Of a stretch of DNA of 17,560 nt, positions 7,471-13,341 are shown piece after piece. The notes under the pieces are model-generated. The model saw only the letters and a program-made list of their open reading frames with translations, had not been told where the DNA came from and searched no databases. Source of the stretch: JBBTYZ01 sp038061595 (GTDB lineage: Bacteria; Patescibacteriota; Minisyncoccia; UBA6257; GWB1-50-10); NCBI GenBank assembly GCA_038061595.1, contig JBBTYZ010000034.1:1-17560 (forward strand), written 5' to 3'. Position 1 is the stretch's first letter. Each line of letters opens with the position of its first letter. Position numbers and translations under genes: made by a program.

Positions 7471-7471
7471 T
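7463..7471 (+). promoter_or_regulatory. Extended -10 promoter of the DUF192 gene
   Basis: TGTTATAAT matches TGnTATAAT exactly and overlaps the stop of the methyltransferase gene. Eleven bases separate it from the GTG at 7483, so the leader would be only a few bases long. No convincing -35 is seen. Confidence 0.5.
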
Positions 7472-7482
7472 AAGCACAAATA

Positions 7483-7992
7483 GTGTTTAGCCCGATAGTT
7501 AAAATTACCATTATTGTTTCAGGGGCAATTTTTGCCTTGGCTTTGTTTTTCGCCCCCTATATCAATAGATTATCCACCTTAGAACACAAATCGGAAATCA
7601 AAATAAACGAACAGTTCATAGTAGCTGACGTTGTAATAAGCGATAAAGACAGAGAACAAGGGCTGTCCGGCCGAGAAAATCTAAATATAAACGAGGGGAT
7701 GCTTTTTATTTTTGACAGGGCTGGGACTTACGGTTTTTGGATGAAAGATATGAAAATCCCTATAGATATAATATGGATAAACGAGGGCAGAATAGTGGAT
7801 TTCAAGGAAAACGTTGATCCACAAGTAGGTGCGAAAATAGAGGATTTAAAAACTTATTATCCATCTTCGCCGGCAGATCAGGTTTTGGAGCTTGCATCAG
7901 GTCGTGTGAAATTATTAAAAGTTAAGGTTGGAGACGTTGTTAAAATCAGGCCACTTATCCTCGGTGCCGGAAAAAATCGGCTCGGTTTGTGA
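7483..7992 (+). CDS. DUF192 family secreted/anchored protein
   Basis: This 169-aa protein has an N-terminal signal anchor (about residues 5-28: ITIIVSGAIFALALFFAPYI). A DUF192 domain follows: FIVADVVISDKDREQGLSGRENLNINEGMLFIF, then YGFWMKDMKIPIDIIWINEGRIVDFKENV and VLELASGRVKLLKVKVGDVVKI. GMLF and the FWMKnm.ipiDiiwi signature are characteristic. The biochemical role of DUF192 is not established; proteins of this type are normally exported. The start is GTG at 7483, which fits the -10 just upstream and gives a complete signal anchor; no Shine-Dalgarno sequence is seen. It is followed by two hairpins and then gap. Confidence 0.85.
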   Translation: MFSPIVKITIIVSGAIFALALFFAPYINRLSTLEHKSEIKINEQFIVADVVISDKDREQGLSGRENLNINEGMLFIFDRAGTYGFWMKDMKIPIDIIWINEGRIVDFKENVDPQVGAKIEDLKTYYPSSPADQVLELASGRVKLLKVKVGDVVKIRPLILGAGKNRLGL

Positions 7993-8006
7993 TATTCATT
8001 CAATGA

Positions 8007-8061
8007 ACTCCGCTCTGCGGAGTGAAACCCCTCCATTAATTCATGGCAGTGGAGGGGTTTC
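8007..8061 (+). other. Tandem perfect hairpins between the DUF192 gene and gap
   Basis: Hairpin 1 has arms ACTCCGC (8007-8013) and GCGGAGT (8017-8023) with a 3-base loop. Hairpin 2 begins at the next base, with arms GAAACCCCTCCA (8024-8035) and TGGAGGGGTTTC (8050-8061), 12 perfect pairs and a 14-base loop. The T-tract after hairpin 2 is poor (ATCTGTT), so termination is possible but not clear. Hairpin 2 ends four bases before the extended -10 of gap, so it may instead act as an operator. Confidence 0.55.
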
Positions 8062-8064
8062 ATC

Positions 8065-8073
8065 TGTTATAAT
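8065..8073 (+). promoter_or_regulatory. Extended -10 promoter of gap-rpiB
   Basis: TGTTATAAT is an exact extended -10. Eleven bases separate it from the gap ATG (8085). GGAG at 8074-8077 is a well-spaced Shine-Dalgarno sequence, but it would lie upstream of the predicted transcription start (about 8080). So either this promoter is used leaderlessly, or a promoter further upstream feeds the gene. Confidence 0.5.
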
Positions 8074-8084
8074 GGAGTTATTAT

Positions 8085-9101
8085 ATGGCTAAGGTTGCAA
8101 TAAACGGTTTTGGAAGAATTGGCCGGCTTTTCTTGAGGCAAGCTTTTGGTACGAAGGGGATAGACGTCGTTGCAATAAACGATTTGGGTGACATAGAAAA
8201 CCTCGCTTATCTTTTAAAATACGATACGGTTTATGGCAGATATGACAAAAATGTTGAAGCGAAAAATGGCTATCTTGTTGTAGATGGCAAAAAGATAAAA
8301 GTTTTTCAAGAAAAAGAACCGACTTTGTTGCCTTGGAAGGAGATGAAAATTGATGTTGCGGTTGAATCAACTGGAATTTTTGAATCATTTGAAGGAGCTT
8401 CGGTCCATTTAGCCTCAGGCGCAAAGCGGGTAGTCTTAACAGCTCCGGCGAAGGATGATGAGCGGGCGGACGCAAAAACAATTTTACTAGGAATAAACGA
8501 AGATCAATTTAAGGTCTGCAAAATAACGTCAAACGGCAGTTGCACTACGAATGCAGCTCACCCGATTGCCGCAATAATGTCGGAGAATCCGGGAATTAAA
8601 AAAGCTATTTTGAGTACCGTTCATGGATATACCGCGACACAGAACTTAGTTGATGGTCCTACGAAAGGAAAAGATTTTCGTCGCGGTCGAGCAGCGGCTC
8701 AGAATATAACACCCTCATTTACCGGTGCGGCGATATCTGTTGTTCGCGCTCTCCCAGGATTAAAAGGTAAATTTGATGGATTGTCATATCGGGTGCCTGT
8801 GGTTACGGGGTCTCTCGCTGACTTCACATTTGTATCGGCTCGAAAAACGAGTGAGGAAGAAATAAATAATATTTTTAGAAAAGCCGCAAAAGAATCTCGA
8901 TGGAAAGATATTTTAAAAGTTACTGAAGACCAAATTGTTTCATCAGACATTATTGGTGAGCCATATGGAGCAATAGTTGATTTGGCTTACACAAAAGTTA
9001 TAGACGGAGATTTGGTGAAAGTTCTTTCTTGGTACGATAATGAAGCCGGCTATGTTTCTACTCTTGTTAAACATGTTCTGAAAGCCGCCTCATCGATATG
9101 A
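8085..9101 (+). CDS. gap: Glyceraldehyde-3-phosphate dehydrogenase (type I)
   Basis: The 338-aa enzyme oxidises glyceraldehyde-3-phosphate to 1,3-bisphosphoglycerate with NAD(P)+ in cytoplasmic glycolysis. The Rossmann start is VAINGFGRIGRLFLRQAF, and INDLGD (31-36) fits NAD preference. The catalytic Cys153 lies in SNGSCTTN, and the partner His is in STVHGYTATQNLVDGP. Length is typical (about 335 aa). Usually invariant neighbours differ: the common SNASCTTNCLAP reads SNGSCTTNAAHP, and the C-terminal WYDNEWGYS reads WYDNEAGYV, so this is a divergent but catalytically complete copy. Its stop overlaps the rpiB start (ATGA), showing a two-gene unit that links lower glycolysis with pentose phosphate interconversion. 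Confidence 0.97.
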   Translation: MAKVAINGFGRIGRLFLRQAFGTKGIDVVAINDLGDIENLAYLLKYDTVYGRYDKNVEAKNGYLVVDGKKIKVFQEKEPTLLPWKEMKIDVAVESTGIFESFEGASVHLASGAKRVVLTAPAKDDERADAKTILLGINEDQFKVCKITSNGSCTTNAAHPIAAIMSENPGIKKAILSTVHGYTATQNLVDGPTKGKDFRRGRAAAQNITPSFTGAAISVVRALPGLKGKFDGLSYRVPVVTGSLADFTFVSARKTSEEEINNIFRKAAKESRWKDILKVTEDQIVSSDIIGEPYGAIVDLAYTKVIDGDLVKVLSWYDNEAGYVSTLVKHVLKAASSI

Positions 9102-9571
9102 TTATCTACATAGGAGCCGATCACCGCGGATTCGAATTAAAGGAATATCTAAAAAATATCTTGAAAATCAAGGGTTATGAGGTCGCGGACGCCGGCGCGG
9201 TGTCTCCAAACGAAAACGACGACTTCAATGAATTTGCCGAGAAAGTCGCTAAAAAGGTGAGCGAAGACTACGAACACGCAAAGGGCATACTTATTTGCGG
9301 TTCGGGCGTGGGGATGGACATTATAGCTAATAAATTTCCAAAAGTTAGATCAGCTTTAGTTTTTAATGCAGACCAAGCATACGACTCTAGAAACGACGAC
9401 GATGTTAATGTTCTATCGCTTGCGGCCGATCACATAAAACCGGAAGACGCAAAAAATATCGTAATTACTTGGTTGGGCACCCCATTTAGCGGGGAGGAGC
9501 GTTTTAAGAGAAGACTGGAAAGAATAGTGAAGCTTGAGCAAAAAAATTTCCACCCGCTTGACGAAGAGTAG
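9098..9571 (+). CDS. rpiB: Ribose-5-phosphate isomerase B (RpiB/LacAB family), variant active site
   Basis: This 157-aa protein interconverts ribose-5-phosphate and ribulose-5-phosphate. RpiB landmarks are GADHRGFELKEYL (6-18), GILICGSGVGMDIIANK (63-79) with the catalytic Cys67, VRSALVFNADQAYDSRN and DVNVLSLAADHI, then WLGTPFSGEERFKRRLERI. In E. coli RpiB the ring-opening His99 lies in an SRQHNDTNVL-type motif; here the motif is SRNDDDVNVL, so the position of that His is Asp100. Other sugar-phosphate isomerases of the LacA/LacB group are possible, but the pentose-phosphate neighbours (rpe, tkt) favour RpiB. The gene overlaps gap by four bases and is followed by a strong terminator. Confidence 0.88.
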   Translation: MIIYIGADHRGFELKEYLKNILKIKGYEVADAGAVSPNENDDFNEFAEKVAKKVSEDYEHAKGILICGSGVGMDIIANKFPKVRSALVFNADQAYDSRNDDDVNVLSLAADHIKPEDAKNIVITWLGTPFSGEERFKRRLERIVKLEQKNFHPLDEE

Positions 9572-9589
9572 AGTAAAATTAAATTTTAA

Positions 9590-9621
9590 GGCCCCGCGTG
9601 ATTTGCGGGGCCGATTTTTTT
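9590..9621. terminator. Strong intrinsic terminator after rpiB, possibly bidirectional
   Basis: The arms GGCCCCGC (9590-9597) and GCGGGGCC (9605-9612) pair perfectly around a 7-base loop. A 7-T run follows at 9615-9621 in the plus direction. On the minus strand the stem is followed by TTAAAATTTAATTTT, a weaker T-rich tail that could end the candidate RNA on the opposite strand. Confidence 0.9.
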
Positions 9622-9815
9622 GGATGAGTTGCAGTAGTTAGCGGTTGCGAAACCAGTGGTTCCGCTTTCCTTTGACTAGCTTCAGTCTGGGGCACGGCGA
9701 TTTTAGGAAGTGGAGTTTTTCCCGGGTTGCGACCGCGCTCGGGGTCACCACAAGAGCCCTTTGTCGCCATCTTTGTAAGTCAAAACTCGTCCGCTAACCA
9801 CTCATCAACTCATCC
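9622..9815 (-). ncRNA. Candidate structured RNA, closed by long-range pairing
   Basis: This is the core of the 322-base stretch (9572-9893) without a convincing gene. GGATGAGTTG (9622-9631) pairs perfectly with CAACTCATCC (9806-9815), and GTTAGCGG (9637-9644) with CCGCTAAC (9791-9798). Together they close about 190 bases. Inside are a GCGAAACC/GGTTCCGC hairpin (9647-9665), a GACT/AGTC hairpin (around 9673-9686), GGCGA (9696-9700) with TCGCC (9764-9768), and a GACC/GGTC hairpin (around 9731-9746). Minus strand is favoured weakly. The 9647-9665 stem has an A·C mismatch as plus RNA but a G·U pair as minus RNA. TTGACA lies at 9854-9849 on the minus strand, about 30 bases before the closing stem. 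The rpiB terminator stem would follow its 3' end. No known RNA family was recognised: the landmarks of tmRNA, RNase P, SRP RNA and 6S RNA were looked for and not seen. Confidence 0.45.
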
Positions 9816-9873
9816 TACTGACGAGCAGTTTGGCATAACTAATATTTTTGTCAATCTCAACACTGCGGGATTG

Positions 9874-9882
9874 TGATAAGAT
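9874..9882 (+). promoter_or_regulatory. Candidate extended -10 promoter of rpe
   Basis: TGATAAGAT (TG, one base, TAAGAT) matches four of six -10 positions and has the TG extension. It lies 11 bases before the rpe ATG (9894), the same geometry as at other genes here. No -35 at the right distance. Confidence 0.3.
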
Positions 9883-9893
9883 TATTTAAAAAG

Positions 9894-10526
9894 ATGAAGG
9901 TACTCCCAGCTATTAATTGCTATGATTTCAAGTGCGTCTTAGTGAAGCTTGCGCAGCTTCATGACACGCCAGCCCATTTCATCCATATTGATGTCTCCGA
10001 CGGAAAATTCACCAAAATTAAATCTTGGAATGAGCCCAAGGAATTGGGGATAATTACGAGCGAATGGCCCGAACTTAATTTTGAAATCCACTTAATGATT
10101 GAGAACCCGGAGAAAAAAGTTGCCGAATGGTTTAAGGCGGGCGCAAAAAGAGTTTTAATTCACCTAGAAGCAATAAAAAGTGAAGAAACTATTTATAAAT
10201 TAATTAAAATGGGCGAAATAGGCCTCTCAATCAAACCCGAAACCAAGCCGGAAAAATTACTTAAATTCTCCGATAAGATAAGTTTTTTCCAGCTCTTGGC
10301 GGTTAAACCGGGCCCATCTGGCCAAAAATTCGACGAGAAGACGTTGGAGAAAATAAAATTTTTGAAAAAGAACGCGCCTAAAGCGAAAATAGAAATTGAT
10401 GGCGGGATGAATTTGGAAAATGCAAAACTGGTGAAGAGGGCAGGGGCGGATTTTATTGTTTCGGCTTCATATATATTTGATCACCATCATCCCAAAAAAG
10501 CGTTTCAAGAGCTCTCAAAAACATAA
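9894..10526 (+). CDS. rpe: Ribulose-phosphate 3-epimerase
   Basis: The 210-aa TIM-barrel enzyme interconverts ribulose-5-phosphate and xylulose-5-phosphate. Active-site segments appear in order: LPAINCYDF, FIHIDVSDGKF (metal-binding His and catalytic Asp), FEIHLMIENPEKK (second His), LLAVKPGPSGQKFDEKTLEKI (phosphate loop) and IEIDGGMNLENAKL (second catalytic Asp), then GADFIVSASYIF. The usual Ser of the first strand (PSILSADF in most family members) is Asn, and HVDVMDG is HIDVSDG, so it is divergent but has the catalytic Asp and His residues. A frame opens 21 bases earlier at GTG 9873, but MKVLPAINCYDF aligns with the family start, so ATG 9894 is chosen. It precedes the split transketolase genes, which supply and use its product. 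A 7-bp stem (10512-10518 with 10531-10537) spans its stop. Confidence 0.93.
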   Translation: MKVLPAINCYDFKCVLVKLAQLHDTPAHFIHIDVSDGKFTKIKSWNEPKELGIITSEWPELNFEIHLMIENPEKKVAEWFKAGAKRVLIHLEAIKSEETIYKLIKMGEIGLSIKPETKPEKLLKFSDKISFFQLLAVKPGPSGQKFDEKTLEKIKFLKKNAPKAKIEIDGGMNLENAKLVKRAGADFIVSASYIFDHHHPKKAFQELSKT

Positions 10527-10556
10527 AAACTTGAGAGAGGGATTTGGGGAATAAGT

Positions 10557-10562
10557 TATAAT
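10557..10562 (+). promoter_or_regulatory. -10 element of the transketolase operon
   Basis: An exact TATAAT lies seven bases before the ATG at 10570, preceded by AGT rather than TGT. TTGAGA occurs 20 bases upstream (10531-10536), too far for a standard -35. No Shine-Dalgarno sequence can fit, so a leaderless start is implied. Confidence 0.4.
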
Positions 10563-10569
10563 TAACGTA

Positions 10570-11430
10570 ATGGAGCCACTCCACGACAAAAAACTTAAGG
10601 TTTTAGAAGAAAAGGCCAATCGGATACGCGAAACCATAATAGAAACTCTTTTAGAGGCTGGTTCTGGGCATTCGGCTGGTCCCTTAGGGATGGCTGATAT
10701 TTTTACTGCGCTTTATTTTCATGTTTTGAATCACAAACCCGGTAAGCCTGATTGGCCTGATAGAGACCGCTTAATTCTTTCAAACGGACACATTTGCCCG
10801 GCGCGATATGTTGCGATGGCTTATGCGGGATATTTTCCGATGGAGGAGCTAAAAACCTTGAGAAAAATAAATTCTCGCTTGCAGGGCCATCCGCATCGCA
10901 CCGCGCTTCCGGGAGTTGAAACGACTTCGGGGCCACTTGGTTCTGGAATTTCGCAGGCAATAGGCGTTGCGCTTGCTGCGAAACTAGACGGAAAAAAACA
11001 CAGGGTTTATTGCATTACCTCCGATGGCGAACATCAAGAAGGGAATACCTGGGAAGCGATAATGTTCGCGGGAAAAAATAGACTGAATAATTTGACGGTC
11101 ATAATGGACAGGAACAATATTCAGATAGACGGGTTTACTGAAAACACAATGCCGCTCGAACCGCTTCGTGAAAAATATGAAGCTTTTAACTGGCATGTCT
11201 TGGAGATTGATGGAAACAATATGATGCACTTCGTGGATGCGATTTCAGAGGCGGAAGCGATTTATGAGAAGCCCACTGTTATTATTGCTCACACTATTCC
11301 TGGGAAGGGTGTGAGTTTTATGGAGCGTGATTATATCTGGCACGGCAAGCCACCAAATAAAGAAGAGGCGGTGAGAGCTTTGACGGAGTTAAGAACATTG
11401 GGCCAAAGAATAAAAAGCGAACATGAGTAA
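10570..11430 (+). CDS. tktA: Transketolase, N-terminal (thiamine diphosphate-binding) subunit
   Basis: The 286-aa protein corresponds to the first third to half of a full transketolase. Conserved residues are visible: His in GSGHSAGPLGMADIF, His in LILSNGH, His in LQGHPH, and the thiamine diphosphate/metal motif CITSDGEHQEGNTWEAIMFAGKNRLNNLTVIMDRNNIQIDG. The usual GDG reads SDG. A late active-site His lies in IWHGKPPN. With the C-terminal subunit it transfers two-carbon units between ketose and aldose phosphates (sedoheptulose-7-P, xylulose-5-P, ribose-5-P, fructose-6-P). Split transketolases are known in archaea and several bacteria. Its TAA (11428-11430) lies inside the next gene, whose ATG is at 11423. 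Confidence 0.93.
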   Translation: MEPLHDKKLKVLEEKANRIRETIIETLLEAGSGHSAGPLGMADIFTALYFHVLNHKPGKPDWPDRDRLILSNGHICPARYVAMAYAGYFPMEELKTLRKINSRLQGHPHRTALPGVETTSGPLGSGISQAIGVALAAKLDGKKHRVYCITSDGEHQEGNTWEAIMFAGKNRLNNLTVIMDRNNIQIDGFTENTMPLEPLREKYEAFNWHVLEIDGNNMMHFVDAISEAEAIYEKPTVIIAHTIPGKGVSFMERDYIWHGKPPNKEEAVRALTELRTLGQRIKSEHE

Positions 11431-11629
11431 GATTTCAAAAATATTATTTGTTTTGGGTTTTGTCGCCGCGGTAATTGGTTTTGTCGGATATTTATTGGGT
11501 CCTTCACGCTATCCGGGCGACCCGAACCTAGGACATCTTATCGTGGCCAAATTTGATTCCATTATTTATCTGCTAATGGCGATATTTTTGGCGGTTATCG
11601 CAAAACATTTTGAAAACCATGGTAAATAA
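11423..11629 (+). CDS. Small two-helix membrane protein embedded in the transketolase operon
   Basis: The 68-aa product has a basic start (MSKISK) and two hydrophobic helices (about residues 5-26 and 46-62). They are separated by a Gly/Pro/Asp loop, LGPSRYPGDPNLGHLIVAKFDS, and the protein ends with a polar tail, KHFENHGK. It overlaps the transketolase N-subunit by 8 bases and the C-subunit start (ATG 11619) by 11 bases. It is therefore very probably translated, as an overlap at both ends is hard to explain for a spurious frame. No family is recognised. It could anchor the two transketolase halves to the membrane or be an unrelated passenger gene; nothing in its sequence decides this. Confidence 0.75.
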   Translation: MSKISKILFVLGFVAAVIGFVGYLLGPSRYPGDPNLGHLIVAKFDSIIYLLMAIFLAVIAKHFENHGK

Positions 11630-12608
11630 AGAAGTTAAATTATCGGAAAAATTATTTGCAGCGGATATTGAACAAAAACCAACACGCGACGGATATGGCG
11701 AGGGCCTTTTAGTTCTTGGAGAAAAGAATAAAGACATTGTCGTTCTTTGCGCAGATTTGACCGAATCAACTCGCGCTGAAGGATTTGCAAAAAAGTGGCC
11801 GGAAAGATTTTTTGAAGTAGGCGTTGCCGAACAGAACATGGCAACAATTGCCGCTGGCTTGGGTATTTCTGGCAAAATACCCTTTATTTCTTCTTATGCG
11901 ACATTCTCTCCTGGAAGAAACTGGGAGCAGATAAGAACGACGATTGCTTACAATGATTCAAACGTAAAAATTGCTGGACATCACACCGGAATATCCGTCG
12001 GTCCCGATGGAGCGACGCATCAAGCCACAGAAGACATTGCGATAATGCGCTCGCTTCCAAATATGAAAGTTTTCGTGCCTTGCGATGTGATTGAAGCTAA
12101 GAAAGCTACGATTGCCGCTGGCAAAATTTGGGGACCGGTTTATTTAAGATATGCCCGAGAGAAGACGCCGATTATTACAACAGATGGCACGCCGTATAAT
12201 CCAGGAAAGGCAGAGATATTCTGGCAGTCAAAGAAACCAATTTGCCTCATAATAGGTTGCGGACCCCTCCTATATAATGCTTTGGTTGCAGCTAGAGATT
12301 TGGAAGATGAGGGGATTGGCACCATCGTTCTAAACAATCACACGATTAAGCCGATTGATGATACGAGGATAGTAGAGCTTACGAAGAAGATACGCGCAGT
12401 CGTTACGGTTGAAGAGCATCAGGTTTCCGGAGGGCTGGGAGGCGCGGTTGCGGAGGTTCTCTCAAAGCATTGCCCAACACCCATTGAATTTATCGGGATG
12501 CAAGATACTTATGGAGAATCCGGTGCGCCCTCGGAGCTTATAGAAAAATATGGAATGGGGGTGGAGGATATCAAAAAAGCGGTTAAGAAAGTCATAAGAA
12601 GGAAATAA
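11619..12608 (+). CDS. tktB: Transketolase, C-terminal subunit
   Basis: This protein of about 329 aa carries the pyrimidine-binding and C-terminal domains of transketolase. The catalytic Glu lies in VGVAEQNMATIAAGL, which activates thiamine diphosphate. GHHTGISVGPDGATHQATEDIAIMRSLPNMKVFVP holds the substrate-binding His residues, and GPVYLRYAREKTP is the typical end of the pyrimidine domain. The C-terminal domain includes VVTVEEHQVSGGLGGAVAEVL and DTYGESGAPSELIEKYGMG. Similar segments occur in the DXS and pyruvate dehydrogenase E1 families, but pairing with the N-subunit and the nearby rpe and rpiB point to transketolase. ATG 11619 (MVNKEVKL) is preferred over TTG 11610. Confidence 0.93.
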   Translation: MVNKEVKLSEKLFAADIEQKPTRDGYGEGLLVLGEKNKDIVVLCADLTESTRAEGFAKKWPERFFEVGVAEQNMATIAAGLGISGKIPFISSYATFSPGRNWEQIRTTIAYNDSNVKIAGHHTGISVGPDGATHQATEDIAIMRSLPNMKVFVPCDVIEAKKATIAAGKIWGPVYLRYAREKTPIITTDGTPYNPGKAEIFWQSKKPICLIIGCGPLLYNALVAARDLEDEGIGTIVLNNHTIKPIDDTRIVELTKKIRAVVTVEEHQVSGGLGGAVAEVLSKHCPTPIEFIGMQDTYGESGAPSELIEKYGMGVEDIKKAVKKVIRRK

Positions 12609-12612
12609 AAAT

Positions 12613-12641
12613 AAAAACCCGCCCGTTAGGGCGGTTATTGT
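12613..12641. terminator. Bidirectional terminator between transketolase and the kinase-like gene
   Basis: CCGCCC (12619-12624) and GGGCGG (12629-12634) pair around GTTA. In the minus direction the stem is followed by a long T-rich run (GTTTTTATTTTTATTT). In the plus direction the tail is TTATTGTTT. It separates two convergent genes. Confidence 0.8.
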
Positions 12642-13202
12642 TTACATAGCCAATAATATTAATATTTCTTGGACAGCCTCTTTGATGTCACCATTATTTT
12701 GTATGACTCTACAGGGCGCTCCAGCATCGGCCATTTCCTGAGGCCAGTTTCTGCCGTCGTTTATTCTTTTTGTAAGCTCTGCCTGGTCTTGATCCTTGAG
12801 CCGATCCAAAACAATTTCTTTGTCGGTCTGAATTATTACATGTACAAGATCCTCAATCCTTCCAAGCCGCTTCGCATAACCCCTTAGGGTTTTTAAAACC
12901 TCCGGGACAAGTATCATAAGAGATGTGCTGTCTGTTCTGTTTAATGCGAAGTCAATAGAATTTTTCATTGTGCCATATTCCAGGCCTCTAACTCTTGTTT
13001 GCCACAGGAACTTGTTTCTTTTGCTAAAGTTTTCAAAATCCTGCAATAGCGTGTAGTGATATTCTCCAGGCAGGTCGGTTTCTCTGCGCTTGCGTGTCGT
13101 GTAGCTTACGACGAGCGAAAACCAGCCGAGCTCCAAAAGCTTGGATACGATAGCCGATTTACCGTTTCCAGGAGGACCGGTAAGTGTAAGAATTCTGCCC
13201 AT
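12642..13202 (-). CDS. Guanylate-kinase-like P-loop NTPase, divergent nucleotide site
   Basis: The 186-aa protein starts MGRILTLTGPPGNGKS (P-loop at 9-16). SYTTRKRRETDLPGEYHY (33-50) corresponds to the guanylate kinase GMP-binding stretch SxTTRxxRxGExxGxxYxF. FLWQTRVRGLEYGT (65-78) corresponds to FxEWAxVxGNxYGT. Gmk converts GMP and ATP to GDP and ADP. Here the Glu that contacts the guanine base (E69 of yeast Gmk) is Trp67, and the lid RLKDQDQAELTKRIND is shortened and atypical. The Tyr of the YGT motif (Tyr76) and the SxTTR Ser and Arg are kept. So the fold is clear but the substrate is not: it may be a diverged Gmk or a kinase for another nucleotide or small phosphate. GGAG lies seven bases before the ATG at 13202-13200. 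It is divergent from the pfkB gene. Confidence 0.8.
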   Translation of the reverse strand: MGRILTLTGPPGNGKSAIVSKLLELGWFSLVVSYTTRKRRETDLPGEYHYTLLQDFENFSKRNKFLWQTRVRGLEYGTMKNSIDFALNRTDSTSLMILVPEVLKTLRGYAKRLGRIEDLVHVIIQTDKEIVLDRLKDQDQAELTKRINDGRNWPQEMADAGAPCRVIQNNGDIKEAVQEILILLAM

Positions 13203-13275
13203 TATGCGTCTCCGTTCTTAAGAATTAATGTTCTGTCAGTAGTTTCTATTATTAACTTGTAAAAATCAAGGATTT

Positions 13276-13303
13276 ACCCCACACATAAATTTATGTGTGG
13301 GGT
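13276..13303. repeat. 28-bp perfect palindrome in a divergent intergenic region
   Basis: ACCCCACACATAAA (13276-13289) is followed at once by its exact reverse complement TTTATGTGTGGGGT (13290-13303), with no spacer. It lies in the 139-bp gap between two genes that point away from each other, so it is not expected to terminate either of them. It ends 21 bases before the extended -10 of the pfkB gene. An operator for a dimeric regulator is the best reading; a cruciform or a bidirectional terminator for antisense RNA is possible. Confidence 0.6.
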
Positions 13304-13324
13304 TTAGGACAATTTTCAGTTTCG

Positions 13325-13333
13325 TGTTAAAAT
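13325..13333 (+). promoter_or_regulatory. Extended -10 promoter of the sugar kinase-aldolase operon
   Basis: TGTTAAAAT (TGnTAAAAT) lies eight bases before the ATG at 13342. Five of six -10 positions match and the TG extension is present. No -35 is seen, and there is no Shine-Dalgarno sequence. Confidence 0.45.
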
Positions 13334-13341
13334 GAGTTTTA

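Noticed and set aside
8089..8481. 130-codon minus-strand frame inside gap, and similar frames inside cysS, dnaB and fba
   Set aside because: Shadows of genes with intact family motifs on the other strand or frame; no independent start signals.
9579..9770. 63-codon open frame on the minus strand in the gene-free stretch
   Set aside because: No ribosome-binding site, low-complexity Lys/Pro/Thr composition, and it lies inside a region with strong long-range RNA pairing and runs through the terminator stem.
9622..9815. Assignment of the structured region to tmRNA, RNase P RNA, SRP RNA or 6S RNA
   Set aside because: No tag-peptide frame or CCA-type tRNA half, no RNase P core motifs, no SRP apical GGAA/GCAG motif, and a branched inside unlike 6S. 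The landmarks were checked by eye only.
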